Shown: in pieces, positions 23,493 through 31,474 of the stretch
Numbering within the stretch: position 1 is the stretch's first letter
Layout of the letters: every line of letters begins with the position of its first letter
Assembly: GCA_964397565.1 (NCBI GenBank)
Contig: CAYNJC010000021.1
Span: 1-64,000 of the forward strand
Reading direction: 5' to 3'
Length of the DNA stretch: 64,000 nucleotides
Source of the DNA: JAPLST01 sp964397565
Lineage (GTDB): Bacteria; Auribacterota; UBA3054; JAPLST01
Notes under the pieces: generated by a model
What the model was told of the DNA's origin: nothing
Databases searched by the model: none
The model's input: the letters and a program-made list of their open reading frames with translations, nothing else
Position numbers and translations under genes: made by a program

Positions 23493-24626
23493 TTAGGAGA
23501 GGCGTTGTTTGAAATCTTGATAGGTAAAATTGCGCACGATTTCAATGGCACCGTTGTCGTGTTCGAGCGCGAGCGCGGGATGCCGCACGCCGTTGAACAT
23601 CGTCGTTTTCACAAATGAATAGTGCGCCATATCGAGAAAGACCAGGCGGTCGCCCGGCCGCAGTGGCTGGGCAAACGAATAATCGCCGATCACATCGCCG
23701 GCGAGACAGGTCAGCCCGCCCAGCCGATACGTGTGCGCACGTTCGCCCGGCGCGCCCGCGCCGACGATCTCTGGCCGATACGGCATTTCGAGCACATCCG
23801 GCATGTGCGCCGAAGCCGATGTGTCCAGAATCGCGAGCGGCATCGCATTGTAGGTCACATCCAGCACGGATGCCACCAGCACGCCAGCGTTCAGCGCGAC
23901 GGCCTCGCCCGGCTCAAGATATAGTTCCTGTGTGCCGTAGCGCGTGCGGAACTGTTCGATGCAGCGGCAGAGCAACTCCACATCATAGTCGGCGCGCGTG
24001 ATGTGATGTCCACCGCCAAAATTGATCCACGCCATGCGTGGAATGAGGTCGCCGAATTTCCCCTCGAACGCCTGCAGCGTGCGCTGCAACGCATCGGCGT
24101 TTTGCTCGCACAAGGCATGAAAATGCAGGCCGCTGATGCCGTCCAGCGCGGCTTCGTCGAGCTGCGCGCGCACGACGCCCAGCCGTGAGCACGGCCCGCA
24201 CGGACTGTACTGCGGCACCGGCGCCTCGGAATGCTCGGGATTGACGCGCAAACCGCAGGCAATCTGGCGCGGCACACGCGCGCGGTGGCGCTGCCATTGC
24301 GCGCACGAATTGAACACCAGGTGATCGGCAACACCGATCAATTCATCAATGTCGTGGTCCGAGTAGGCCGGCGCGAAGACATGTACTTCGCCGCCGAATT
24401 CATCGCGACCGAGGCGGGCTTCAAACGGGCCGCTCGCGCAGACGCCATCCAGATACTGGCGCAGCAATGGAAATGTGCGCCACATCGCGAAGGCTTTCAG
24501 GGCCAGCAGGATTTTGCAGCCCGTGCGCGCGCGCACCGTGGCCAGCGTCGCGCAATTGCGGCGCAGCGCGGCCTCCTGCACGACAAAGCAGGGGGTGGGC
24601 AGACTATGATACGGGTTGGCGGTCAA
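23493..24626 (-). CDS. nspC: Carboxynorspermidine decarboxylase
   Basis: PLP-dependent fold-III decarboxylase of about 377 residues: LPTPCFVVQEAALRRN at the start, LALKAFAMW with the PLP lysine, SGPFEARLGRD, NFGGGHHITR, LEPGEAVALNAGVLVASVLD, and DTSASAHMPDVLEMPYRPEI. It removes CO2 from carboxy(nor)spermidine, the last step of the alternative spermidine/norspermidine route. The synthase gene lies upstream. TTG 24626 is the most likely start, leaving eight residues before LPTPC; the ORF before it is translated heptad repeat. The heptads fill the whole 43-bp spacer, so no normal ribosome site exists. Confidence 0.88.
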   Translation of the reverse strand: MTANPYHSLPTPCFVVQEAALRRNCATLATVRARTGCKILLALKAFAMWRTFPLLRQYLDGVCASGPFEARLGRDEFGGEVHVFAPAYSDHDIDELIGVADHLVFNSCAQWQRHRARVPRQIACGLRVNPEHSEAPVPQYSPCGPCSRLGVVRAQLDEAALDGISGLHFHALCEQNADALQRTLQAFEGKFGDLIPRMAWINFGGGHHITRADYDVELLCRCIEQFRTRYGTQELYLEPGEAVALNAGVLVASVLDVTYNAMPLAILDTSASAHMPDVLEMPYRPEIVGAGAPGERAHTYRLGGLTCLAGDVIGDYSFAQPLRPGDRLVFLDMAHYSFVKTTMFNGVRHPALALEHDNGAIEIVRNFTYQDFKQRLS

Positions 24627-24627
24627 C

Positions 24628-24662
24628 GATGAACGATGAACAATGAACGATGAACAATAAAC
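24628..24662. repeat. Heptad tract GATGAAC x5
   Basis: GATGAAC, GATGAAC, AATGAAC, GATGAAC, AATAAAC fill the spacer between carboxynorspermidine synthase and nspC. The reverse complement GTTCATC forms the tract at 36231-36272. Confidence 0.85.
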
Positions 24663-24669
24663 GCAGCGC

Positions 24670-25860
24670 TCACAGCAGCACTTCCGTCCACGGCAGGCCG
24701 TGCTGTGCCAAATCGCGCATGAATGGTTGCGGATCAAACTCTTCGGTGTTCCACACGCCCGGCCGTTGCCACGCGCCGGTCAACATTTGCTTGGCGCCGA
24801 TCATGGCCGGCACGCCGGTCGTGTAGGAAATCGCCTGCGCCGTGACTTCGCGATAGCAGGCGGCATGATCGCATGTGTTATAAATGAAATACTTCTTCGG
24901 CCGGCCGTCCTTGACACCTTCAATCAGGCAGCCGATGCAGGTCTTGCCGGTGTAGTTTTTCGCCAGCGAAGCCGGGTCGGGCAACAACGCCTTGAGAAAC
25001 TTGATCGGCACAATTTCGCGGCCTTCGAACGCGACCGGGTCAATGCGCGTCATGCCGACATTCTGCAGCACGCGCAGGTGCGTCAAATAACTTTCCGAGA
25101 AGGTCATCCAGAAGCGCAGCCGCTGGACCCCTTTGATATTTCTCGCCAGCGATTCGAGTTCCTCGTGATACAGCAGGTAAATTTCTTTCGGCCCAATGCC
25201 TTCGGGAAACGCGAAGGTCTTGTGCACGGACAGTGGATCGGTCTCGATCCAGCGGCCATCCTCATAATACTTGCCGCGCTGGGTGATCTCGCGAATGTTG
25301 ATTTCCGGGTTGAAATTGGTGGCGAAGGCGTGCCCGTGACTGCCGGCATTGGCGTCAATGATGTCAATGGTGTTGATGGCATCGAAGTGCATCTTCCGGG
25401 CCCACGCGCAGAAAATGTTGGTCACGCCCGGGTCGAAGCCGCAGCCCAGCAAGGCCATGATGCCGGCCTTCTTGAAACGCGCGCGATAGGCCCACTGCCA
25501 CCGGTACTCGAATTTGGCCTTGTCCGGCGGCTCGTAGTTGGCGGTATCGAGATAGTCCACGCCGGTCGCCAGACAGGCGTCCATGATCGGCAGGTCCTGA
25601 TACGGCAGGGCAACATTGATGACCAGCGCCGGCTTGACGCACTTGATCAATTTCACCATCCGGAGCACGTTGTCCGCATCAACCGTGGCGATGTCAATCG
25701 TACGTTTGGTGCGTTTCTTGATGTCCGCGCGAATCGCCGCGCATTTCGCCAGCGTGCGGCTGGCCAGCGTGATGTGCTCAAACACGGCGGGTACTTGCGC
25801 GCATTTGTGCACAACCACATTGCCAACGCCGCCGGCGCCGATGATCAGAACGCGTGCCAT
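24670..25860 (-). CDS. Carboxynorspermidine synthase (saccharopine dehydrogenase family)
   Basis: 396-residue NAD(P)H-dependent enzyme starting RVLIIGAGGVGNVVVHKC, a Rossmann dinucleotide site. GCGFDPGVTNIFCAWA and ANAGSHGHAFATNFNPEINIREI-type segments, and YNTCDHAACYREVTAQAISYTTGVPA are typical of carboxynorspermidine synthase, which joins aspartate semialdehyde to putrescine or diaminopropane. ATG 25860 has an AGGGGA site; the extra 61 residues of the longer ORF are unsupported. Together with nspC it makes spermidine or norspermidine without S-adenosylmethionine. Confidence 0.9.
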   Translation of the reverse strand: MARVLIIGAGGVGNVVVHKCAQVPAVFEHITLASRTLAKCAAIRADIKKRTKRTIDIATVDADNVLRMVKLIKCVKPALVINVALPYQDLPIMDACLATGVDYLDTANYEPPDKAKFEYRWQWAYRARFKKAGIMALLGCGFDPGVTNIFCAWARKMHFDAINTIDIIDANAGSHGHAFATNFNPEINIREITQRGKYYEDGRWIETDPLSVHKTFAFPEGIGPKEIYLLYHEELESLARNIKGVQRLRFWMTFSESYLTHLRVLQNVGMTRIDPVAFEGREIVPIKFLKALLPDPASLAKNYTGKTCIGCLIEGVKDGRPKKYFIYNTCDHAACYREVTAQAISYTTGVPAMIGAKQMLTGAWQRPGVWNTEEFDPQPFMRDLAQHGLPWTEVLL

Positions 25861-25910
25861 GGTGGTCCCCTGTGGTTGGCGTGAATGAAACAATGCATGT
25901 GTCAAGAGTG

Positions 25911-25939
25911 ATTGTACCCGAAGTGCGCGGCGCATGCAA
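25911..25939 (-). promoter_or_regulatory. Promoter of the polyamine operon
   Basis: Minus strand: TTGCAT (25939-25934), 17-nt spacer, TACAAT (25916-25911), about 45 nt before ATG 25860. Confidence 0.65.
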
Positions 25940-26072
25940 GCGCATGGCAGAATTTTAACAAAGAGTAAAAGAGTAAAGGAGAGATCATTGCAGCGCAAGC
26001 GCAGTTGTAGCCGCGCCGCACGGCGCGGATGCTGCGGCGGCACTCTTGTCCGCAGATAGCGGCGATCCGAAC

Positions 26073-26408
26073 TTATCGCGTGGCGCGAGAATGCATAGCG
26101 TTTGTCTGGGCGGCCTTGCTTGTGGATTCAATTTGTTGTTTTCGCATCGCTCTGTACTTGGCGCCATGAGAAATATCACAGGAGATCATGACCAGGGCGA
26201 GTGCCAGTGCCATCGCACCAAAGATGCGCTGATACCTGCGTGGGCCCAATCCCGCAATGACCGCCAAAGGCAGCAGCAGCAGATAGGCACCCCAGTATTC
26301 ACCCGGCATTGCGGCCAGCATATTGGAAAGCACCGCCCAGAGGCAGTAGAGCACCATGAACGTTATGGCTTCGGCGGAACTTGGCTTGTACATCTCAATA
26401 ATCTTCAT
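26073..26408 (-). CDS. Small membrane hypothetical protein
   Basis: 111-residue protein from ATG 26408 with three likely transmembrane segments (AITFMVLYCLWAVLSNML, GAYLLLLPLAVIAGLG, IFGAMALALALVMISC) and a basic, polar C-terminal tail. No family recognised. It stands alone between the polyamine operon and a repeat-rich gap; no clear ribosome site. The longer ORF to 26657 runs into hairpin repeats and is rejected. Confidence 0.55.
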   Translation of the reverse strand: MKIIEMYKPSSAEAITFMVLYCLWAVLSNMLAAMPGEYWGAYLLLLPLAVIAGLGPRRYQRIFGAMALALALVMISCDISHGAKYRAMRKQQIESTSKAAQTNAMHSRATR

Positions 26409-26807
26409 AGTCAAACCGGCTGTGCTTTGACTTCGCCATGCGCACAGTGTAGCACAATCACAGTGGATTCGCGACGCGGAGGTCGCTGCGCGCAGCGAAG
26501 GGAACGCCGATCGTCCCGCCGTTGACGGGATCCACGCCGCTGGCGGGACTCCAAGCAGCTCCAAGCAGCCAGATCGGCTGAAGGTAGCTGCGATCTCCCG
26601 ATCGCAGCTGCTTGCGCCTGCGCGGGATATGGAAATCCCGCATCCCTTCAGCGGCACGGGCGTGCCGCGTTCCCCTCGGCGATGCCGACACTGCGCTACG
26701 ACAGAAGCGTTTGCGCCACTACGTTAACGCGCATGCGCCGTCGGCGGGACGGCAGGATGCCGCGTCTAGCATAAATGGTTCTGCATTTCAGCGTGTCCGT
26801 TCAGCCG
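26409..26807. other. Gene-free stretch with several hairpin repeats
   Basis: Holds GTCCCGCCGTTGACGGGAT and GCTGGCGGGACTCCAAGCAG (26517-26572, family of the 20293 hairpin), GCTGCGATC/GATCGCAGC (26587-26609) and GCGGGAT/ATCCCGC (26621-26641). No convincing ORF. Confidence 0.6.
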
Positions 26808-26836
26808 TTGCATTGCCCGCGCGGTTTTGCTATAAT
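26808..26836 (+). promoter_or_regulatory. Promoter of the zinc-ribbon/OmpA operon
   Basis: TTGCAT (26808-26813), 17-nt spacer, TATAAT (26831-26836), 38 nt before ATG 26875. Confidence 0.7.
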
Positions 26837-26874
26837 CGCGGCATTGTACTAGTATATTGCAGCCAAGGAACATC

Positions 26875-27255
26875 ATGGCGGAATTGTATTCGGATGCGAA
26901 CAACATCGAGTTGCAGTGCGTGGCATGCAGCAATGCCATCTGTTTCTCCATTCTGGATATTGGCGCGGATGCGCGTCTGGATTGCCGGCATTGCGGCAAA
27001 CAATATGTGTTCAATGAAGAGCTGCTCGCCAAGATCCGGCGCTTCGAGCAATTGTTGCAAGCCGTCTACAACGCACGCGACGTGCTGGGCGCGGCCAATG
27101 TCGGCATCGCCTTCCGCGACGAGGAAGTCAAAGTCCCCTATCGCTTGCTGCTGACGCGCCTGAACACCATGTTGACGCTCAACATCGGCGGCAAGGAAAC
27201 AACGTTCCGCTTCCGCGTCGAGCCGTTGAACATTGTTGGGCAAGCAAAGGAATGA
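26875..27255 (+). CDS. Zinc-ribbon hypothetical protein
   Basis: 126-residue cytoplasmic-looking protein. Two CxxC knuckles, CVACSN (about residue 14) and CRHCGK (about 37), form a zinc ribbon in the first 45 residues; the rest is alpha/beta without known motif. ATG 26875 has an AAGGA site. Its stop overlaps the next ATG (ATGA), making it first in a five-gene envelope operon. Function unknown; the ribbon could bind nucleic acid or only stabilise the fold. Confidence 0.65.
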   Translation: MAELYSDANNIELQCVACSNAICFSILDIGADARLDCRHCGKQYVFNEELLAKIRRFEQLLQAVYNARDVLGAANVGIAFRDEEVKVPYRLLLTRLNTMLTLNIGGKETTFRFRVEPLNIVGQAKE

Positions 27256-27956
27256 ACCCGATGCCATTATACCGGCTGGCGCGCCTGCTCACAGCAGTTT
27301 GTATGATCGCCGCGTGTGTGCCGGCGGCCGCGCGCACTGACGATGCCGGCGCGCCGGCCAGTGCACGCGTGGAGCACCAGCCGCTGCGCGAGCGCATCGC
27401 GGCATACCTGAAAGATCACGGCTGCCCACCCAGATTGGCCGTTGTGGTCGTTGCCGCGCTGCCGATTGTTGAGCTACGCGGTGCCATCCCGGTCGGGATC
27501 AACTTGTTTAGGCTTGATTGGCGCGGGGTGTTCATTCTGGCCGTGTTTGGCAATATGCTGCCCATCCCGTTCATCCTTCTATTGCTTGGCCCGTTATCGC
27601 GCTGGTGCATGAAGTTTAGGTTAGGCCGGGTTTTTATCGAGTGGCTCTTTGCCCGCACACGCCACAAAAGCGCGCAGATTGAGAAATACGAAACGCTCGG
27701 GCTGACTATCTTTGTCGCCATCCCACTGCCGGCCACTGGCGCGTGGACGGGCGCCATGGCGGCTTTTCTACTGGGCCTCAAGTTCCGCCACGCCATGCTT
27801 TCGATCCTGCTGGGCGTGGTGATCGCCGGGGTGATCATGACCGTGCTGTCCCTGATGGGCTGGCTGGGTGCGGCCGTGGCCGGGATTGCCCTGTTAGGCC
27901 TGGCTGTCGTCAGTTTAGCCGGTTGGTTGAACCGTGAAGGACGCGTTGACCCATGA
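27252..27956 (+). CDS. COG2426 family membrane protein
   Basis: 234-residue inner-membrane protein of the COG2426 / Sm_multidrug_ex (PF06695) type: VVVVAALPIVELRGAIPVGINLF, GNMLPIPFILLLLGPL and FVAIPLPATGAWTGAMAAFLLGL are the family's re-entrant and helical segments, similar to the SNARE-associated/DedA style. An N-terminal leader-like segment precedes them. The family name suggests small-molecule export but no function is established. Translationally coupled to the zinc-ribbon gene. Confidence 0.8.
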   Translation: MNPMPLYRLARLLTAVCMIAACVPAAARTDDAGAPASARVEHQPLRERIAAYLKDHGCPPRLAVVVVAALPIVELRGAIPVGINLFRLDWRGVFILAVFGNMLPIPFILLLLGPLSRWCMKFRLGRVFIEWLFARTRHKSAQIEKYETLGLTIFVAIPLPATGAWTGAMAAFLLGLKFRHAMLSILLGVVIAGVIMTVLSLMGWLGAAVAGIALLGLAVVSLAGWLNREGRVDP

Positions 27957-27977
27957 TACCACACATAAGCTGACACC

Positions 27978-28820
27978 ATGAAAATTCTCACCGTTGTCTG
28001 GCTGGCTGCGCTTGCTCTTCTCACGGGCTGCACGACCGTACAGCGCGGCGCCTTGGCCGGCGCCTTGGTTGGCTCGGGCGCGGGCGCGGGCATTGGTGCG
28101 GCCGGCGGCGGCGTGGGCGTGGCGATAGGCGCGGGTGCGGGCGCGGGCGCGGGCGTCTTGCTGGGCGGCGCGGCCGGCGAACTGTATGAAGCCAACCGCA
28201 TTCGGGTCAAGGAGGAAAAGGCGAACTTCAATGACCAGACCGGCGAGGCCTATGTGCGCACCAAAACGTTGGCGGAATACGAGAAGCGCCTGGCGCTGGC
28301 GGAAGCCCGCGCGCGCGATTTGCTGGCGCAAAATCAGCGTATGGCCGGCATGCGGCCGCCCGACACACTGATCGCGCCGCACATCGCACGGCAGCCAGGG
28401 CCGCAGCACATGGTGCAGGTCGAGACCTCGTTGGAAGGCATGCTGCAGGTGAGCATGGTCTCGGAAGTGTTGTTCGAGCCGGGCAGCGCGAAGATCAACG
28501 AGGCGATCTACCCCGTGCTGGATGAAATCGGCGGCACGATCGGCCGCGAGTACCCGGAGTACTATGTGGCGATTGAAGGCCATACCGATGCCGGTGAAGC
28601 CGCGGCGGCGACGAACTACCGCTCGGAGTGGGAATTATCGGCGGCGCGCGCGTTGGCGGTGCTGCATTATTTCGACGATCAGAAACTAATCAATCAAAGC
28701 CAGATGGCGATTGCCGGCTATGGCCCGTATCGGTCCGGCAGCGCCGGCGCGGATCCGCGTTTGAACCGGCGGGTTGTCATCACCCTGATGCCGCAAAAGG
28801 CGCCGGTTGCCGGCTACTAA
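27978..28820 (+). CDS. OmpA-family lipoprotein
   Basis: 280-residue outer-membrane lipoprotein. Lipobox LLTGC at residues ~15-19; then a glycine/alanine-rich glycine-zipper stretch (about 25-70), a helical region with LAEYEKRLALAEARARDLLAQ, and a C-terminal OmpA domain: VLFEPGSAKINEAIYPVLDEI, YYVAIEGHTDAG, ELSAARALAVLHYF and NRRVVITLMP. The OmpA domain binds peptidoglycan non-covalently, tethering the outer membrane. Followed at 7 bp by another lipoprotein gene. Confidence 0.88.
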   Translation: MKILTVVWLAALALLTGCTTVQRGALAGALVGSGAGAGIGAAGGGVGVAIGAGAGAGAGVLLGGAAGELYEANRIRVKEEKANFNDQTGEAYVRTKTLAEYEKRLALAEARARDLLAQNQRMAGMRPPDTLIAPHIARQPGPQHMVQVETSLEGMLQVSMVSEVLFEPGSAKINEAIYPVLDEIGGTIGREYPEYYVAIEGHTDAGEAAAATNYRSEWELSAARALAVLHYFDDQKLINQSQMAIAGYGPYRSGSAGADPRLNRRVVITLMPQKAPVAGY

Positions 28821-28827
28821 GAGAAGA

Positions 28828-29481
28828 ATGACCATGAACACAGCTCCCATCAAACTGGCAATTGTGAGCGCCGCACTGGCGGGTATCGTGGCCGGGCTGT
28901 CGGGCTGTGCGACCTCGAACGTGACGATGCCGGCCCGGCTGGCGCTCGAAGGCACGAGTGAATTTCGCGACAAGATTCTGGCGATCATGCCGCTCGGCAC
29001 GTTGCCGGACGGCTACACTTCGAATCGCATCGCGGAGCTGCATGCGTGGTGGATGCCGCGCGCAATGTACGGCAAAGGCGAAGTGACCACGCTGGAGAAT
29101 CCGAATCAAGATATGGCGCTGGCGATGTTCAACCGCTATCGCGGCCGCGACCTGTTTCGGCGGGTGGTCACGGTCGCCGACCGGCCCGAAGCGGAGCGCA
29201 TCCAGGCCGATTACCTACTGTGTTTCCGGATCAATGACTGTTATGCGGTCGGGCGCGGCGCGAATGCCAATTTCGTCGAGTGGATTACGTATGAAGGCAT
29301 CGTCAGCATGGATGTGGCGATCTACGACTTGGCCCGCAATCAGCGGATCGCGTCGCAGCGCGTGCGCGCCGATGCGACCTCGACTTCGGTCTGGGCCGGC
29401 CAGGAAATGCGCAATTACTTGAAGCGCCAGTTGCTGCGTGGCGCCACCTTCCACAACGCCATCGCCCAAATTACTTTTTAG
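28828..29481 (+). CDS. Lipoprotein of unknown function
   Basis: 217 residues with a signal peptide and lipobox GLSGC at about residues 23-27. The mature part is soluble, with EFRDKILAIMPLGTLP, MFNRYRGRDLFRRVV and VSMDVAIYDLARNQRIASQRV; the last strand pattern recalls periplasmic proteins that build surface assemblies (GNA1162/CsgG-like), though I cannot assign it. ATG 28828 has a GAGAAG site. Probably outer-membrane associated and cotranscribed with the OmpA lipoprotein. Confidence 0.7.
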   Translation: MTMNTAPIKLAIVSAALAGIVAGLSGCATSNVTMPARLALEGTSEFRDKILAIMPLGTLPDGYTSNRIAELHAWWMPRAMYGKGEVTTLENPNQDMALAMFNRYRGRDLFRRVVTVADRPEAERIQADYLLCFRINDCYAVGRGANANFVEWITYEGIVSMDVAIYDLARNQRIASQRVRADATSTSVWAGQEMRNYLKRQLLRGATFHNAIAQITF

Positions 29482-29499
29482 CCCCGGCCCCGGTGACCT

Positions 29500-30594
29500 A
29501 TGCGCCGCAAACGCCTGAAAGTCGCACTGATCTACAATGCCGACACTGGTTCCATCCCCGAGCGGCCCGAGGATCGCGGCAGCGTCGCGGATCTGCGTGT
29601 GATGATCCGCCAGATGGCGCGCGCCCTGCGGGCGCGCGCCCACGACGTGCTGGTGCTGGCGCTCAATCAGGATCTGTTTGCGTTTCAGCGCCGCCTGCGT
29701 CGCTTCAACCCGGATGTGGTCTTCAATCAGTATGAAGATGTCGTGCACGGCGCCTTGTATGAAATGCGCGTCGCGGCCATTGTGCGCATGATGGGCTATC
29801 CCTTGACCGGCTCGCCGGCGCTGGCGCTGGGTCTGTCGCGCTACAAGTACATGACCGCCAGTCTGCTGCAAGGCGCGGGCGTGCGCGTGCCGCCGCAGAC
29901 GCGCTTGCTCGAGAAAATCGGGGATGTCAATCGCACGGCCTGGAACTTTCCACTGATCATGCAGCCGGCGCAGGAACACGCCGGCGTCGGCCTTGACCGC
30001 ACCTCGGTCGTGCACACCAAAGGCGCGCTGCGCGACAAAACGCGCCAGATCCTGACCGAGTTTCATCAGCCCGCGCTGATTCAGCAGTTCCTGCCCGGGC
30101 GCGAGTTCAATATCGGCATGCTGGGCGGGCGGCGCATGCGCGTCATGCCTTTGGCGGAAGTTGATTACTCGAAGCTGCCCGGCCGCATTCCACCGATCAT
30201 GTCGTATGCGGCCAAGTTCATCGAGACCAGCGAGGAATATCGCAAGACGCGCGTGACCTGCCCGGCCGTCATTCAGTCCGAGTTGGCGCGCGAGATTACC
30301 ACCACGGCCTTGCGCGCCGTGCGCGCCCTGGGCGCCTGGGGCTACGCGCGCGTGGACATCCGCCTCGATGAAGACGGCCGGCCGTGCGTCCTGGATGTCA
30401 ACTGCAATCCCAGTCTCGAACCGGAAGTGGCCTTGGCGCGTTCGGCCGAGAAAACCGGGATTGCCTATCCGGACATGCTGAACATGATCATCAGCGCCGC
30501 GCTCGAACAGCAGCCCTACGACGCGTATGTGCCAATGCTGGGCGCGTTCACGACGCCGGCCCTGGCCCGCGCCGCAGCCGCGCGCACGCGCTGA
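29500..30594 (+). CDS. ATP-grasp ligase, D-Ala-D-Ala ligase-like
   Basis: 364-residue ATP-grasp enzyme. N-terminal domain KVALIYNADTGSIPE; central YKYMTASLLQGAGVRVPP; ATP-binding FPLIMQPAQEHAGVGLDRTSV; and the C-terminal metal/ATP motif DIRLDEDGRPCVLDVNCNPSLEP. The layout is that of D-alanine-D-alanine ligases, but LALGLSRYKYMTA and the basic C-terminus differ from true Ddl, so the substrate is unclear; it could join amino acids in a cell-wall peptide or a small metabolite. Last gene of the plus-strand envelope operon, converging with the next gene. Confidence 0.8.
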   Translation: MRRKRLKVALIYNADTGSIPERPEDRGSVADLRVMIRQMARALRARAHDVLVLALNQDLFAFQRRLRRFNPDVVFNQYEDVVHGALYEMRVAAIVRMMGYPLTGSPALALGLSRYKYMTASLLQGAGVRVPPQTRLLEKIGDVNRTAWNFPLIMQPAQEHAGVGLDRTSVVHTKGALRDKTRQILTEFHQPALIQQFLPGREFNIGMLGGRRMRVMPLAEVDYSKLPGRIPPIMSYAAKFIETSEEYRKTRVTCPAVIQSELAREITTTALRAVRALGAWGYARVDIRLDEDGRPCVLDVNCNPSLEPEVALARSAEKTGIAYPDMLNMIISAALEQQPYDAYVPMLGAFTTPALARAAAARTR

Positions 30595-30604
30595 GCGCCT
30601 ATCT

Positions 30605-31474
30605 CTATTGCTTTTTTTCCGGACCGTTTGCCGATTTTGGCAAACGTTGTTGCAGCGCCTCCTGCGCTTGTGACGCAATAGACAAAAACAGGTCTCGACC
30701 ACGCAAGCCGGTTTCCAGTCCGGAGATCATATTTTCGACGTTTGATGCCCGTTTTCGTTCAACTGGCGTCATACTCATGTAAAGTGCACGCAATGTGATG
30801 AGTGCCTCTTCAGGGCAAGCAAAGCCCTTTCTGTATGCCACGGTCAAATTAAGACGCGCACGTGTCTCGTTGTCATATATGGGATCCCGCGCTTCGTGTT
30901 CGAAGATGGGTGTAAGGATGTCTCGCAGATCGCCACCCGCCTGAACTTCCTTCATGTTGATTCGTCCTTCCCATACCAAGGCCCATTCAATGATTCCCAG
31001 GCGACGCTTTGGATCGGGATTGCCAATTTCATCAAGGTCGCTCATGCACATGGCCGTAAAAGCTGCCACATGATCAAAATCCGCTGTCTCCTCACTAACG
31101 CAAAGCGTCATGCAATGGCAAGCCAAGGCATAGTACTCGCCCATACCTTCAGGGGTGAGATAACGACGCATGCAGTTTGTAATCGCCGTCCTGAGAACAA
31201 GCGCAGCACTGGCGGTGAACTGGCCGGTGTTTATTGTGCTCACATCACATATGTGTTGCCGTAGTTGGGGGCCGGAAAGCCTTGCTAATGTTGATGGATG
31301 CAGCCCCACCTGCGGTTGTTTCATTTCGCCGGTCTGTTGCCCGCGCGTGGCTGTTACTGTCGCGTTTGTGTATGGCGCCGTGCGCGCCGCGTGATTTCTA
31401 GCCTTACAGCCAGTCAGAACCACAGCAAGAGCACACAGAATGGCACAGCATTGTGTAGTGCTGCAAATAGTCAT
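30605..31474 (-). CDS. Lipoprotein downstream of RCC1 protein
   Basis: 289-residue predicted lipoprotein: signal peptide with lipobox VLTGC at about residues 19-23. The mature part is mostly helical with many cysteines (CMRRYL, ALACHCMTLCVS, FTAMCMS) and no recognised domain. ATG 31474 overlaps the stop of the RCC1 gene (ATGA), so the two are translated together, and it may help place or process the RCC1 protein; this is inference. Confidence 0.7.
   Translation of the reverse strand: MTICSTTQCCAILCALAVVLTGCKARNHAARTAPYTNATVTATRGQQTGEMKQPQVGLHPSTLARLSGPQLRQHICDVSTINTGQFTASAALVLRTAITNCMRRYLTPEGMGEYYALACHCMTLCVSEETADFDHVAAFTAMCMSDLDEIGNPDPKRRLGIIEWALVWEGRINMKEVQAGGDLRDILTPIFEHEARDPIYDNETRARLNLTVAYRKGFACPEEALITLRALYMSMTPVERKRASNVENMISGLETGLRGRDLFLSIASQAQEALQQRLPKSANGPEKKQ

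Noticed and set aside
29215..30702. 495-codon minus-strand ORF
   Set aside because: Antisense to the Ddl-like ligase; no signal, Arg/His-rich shadow.
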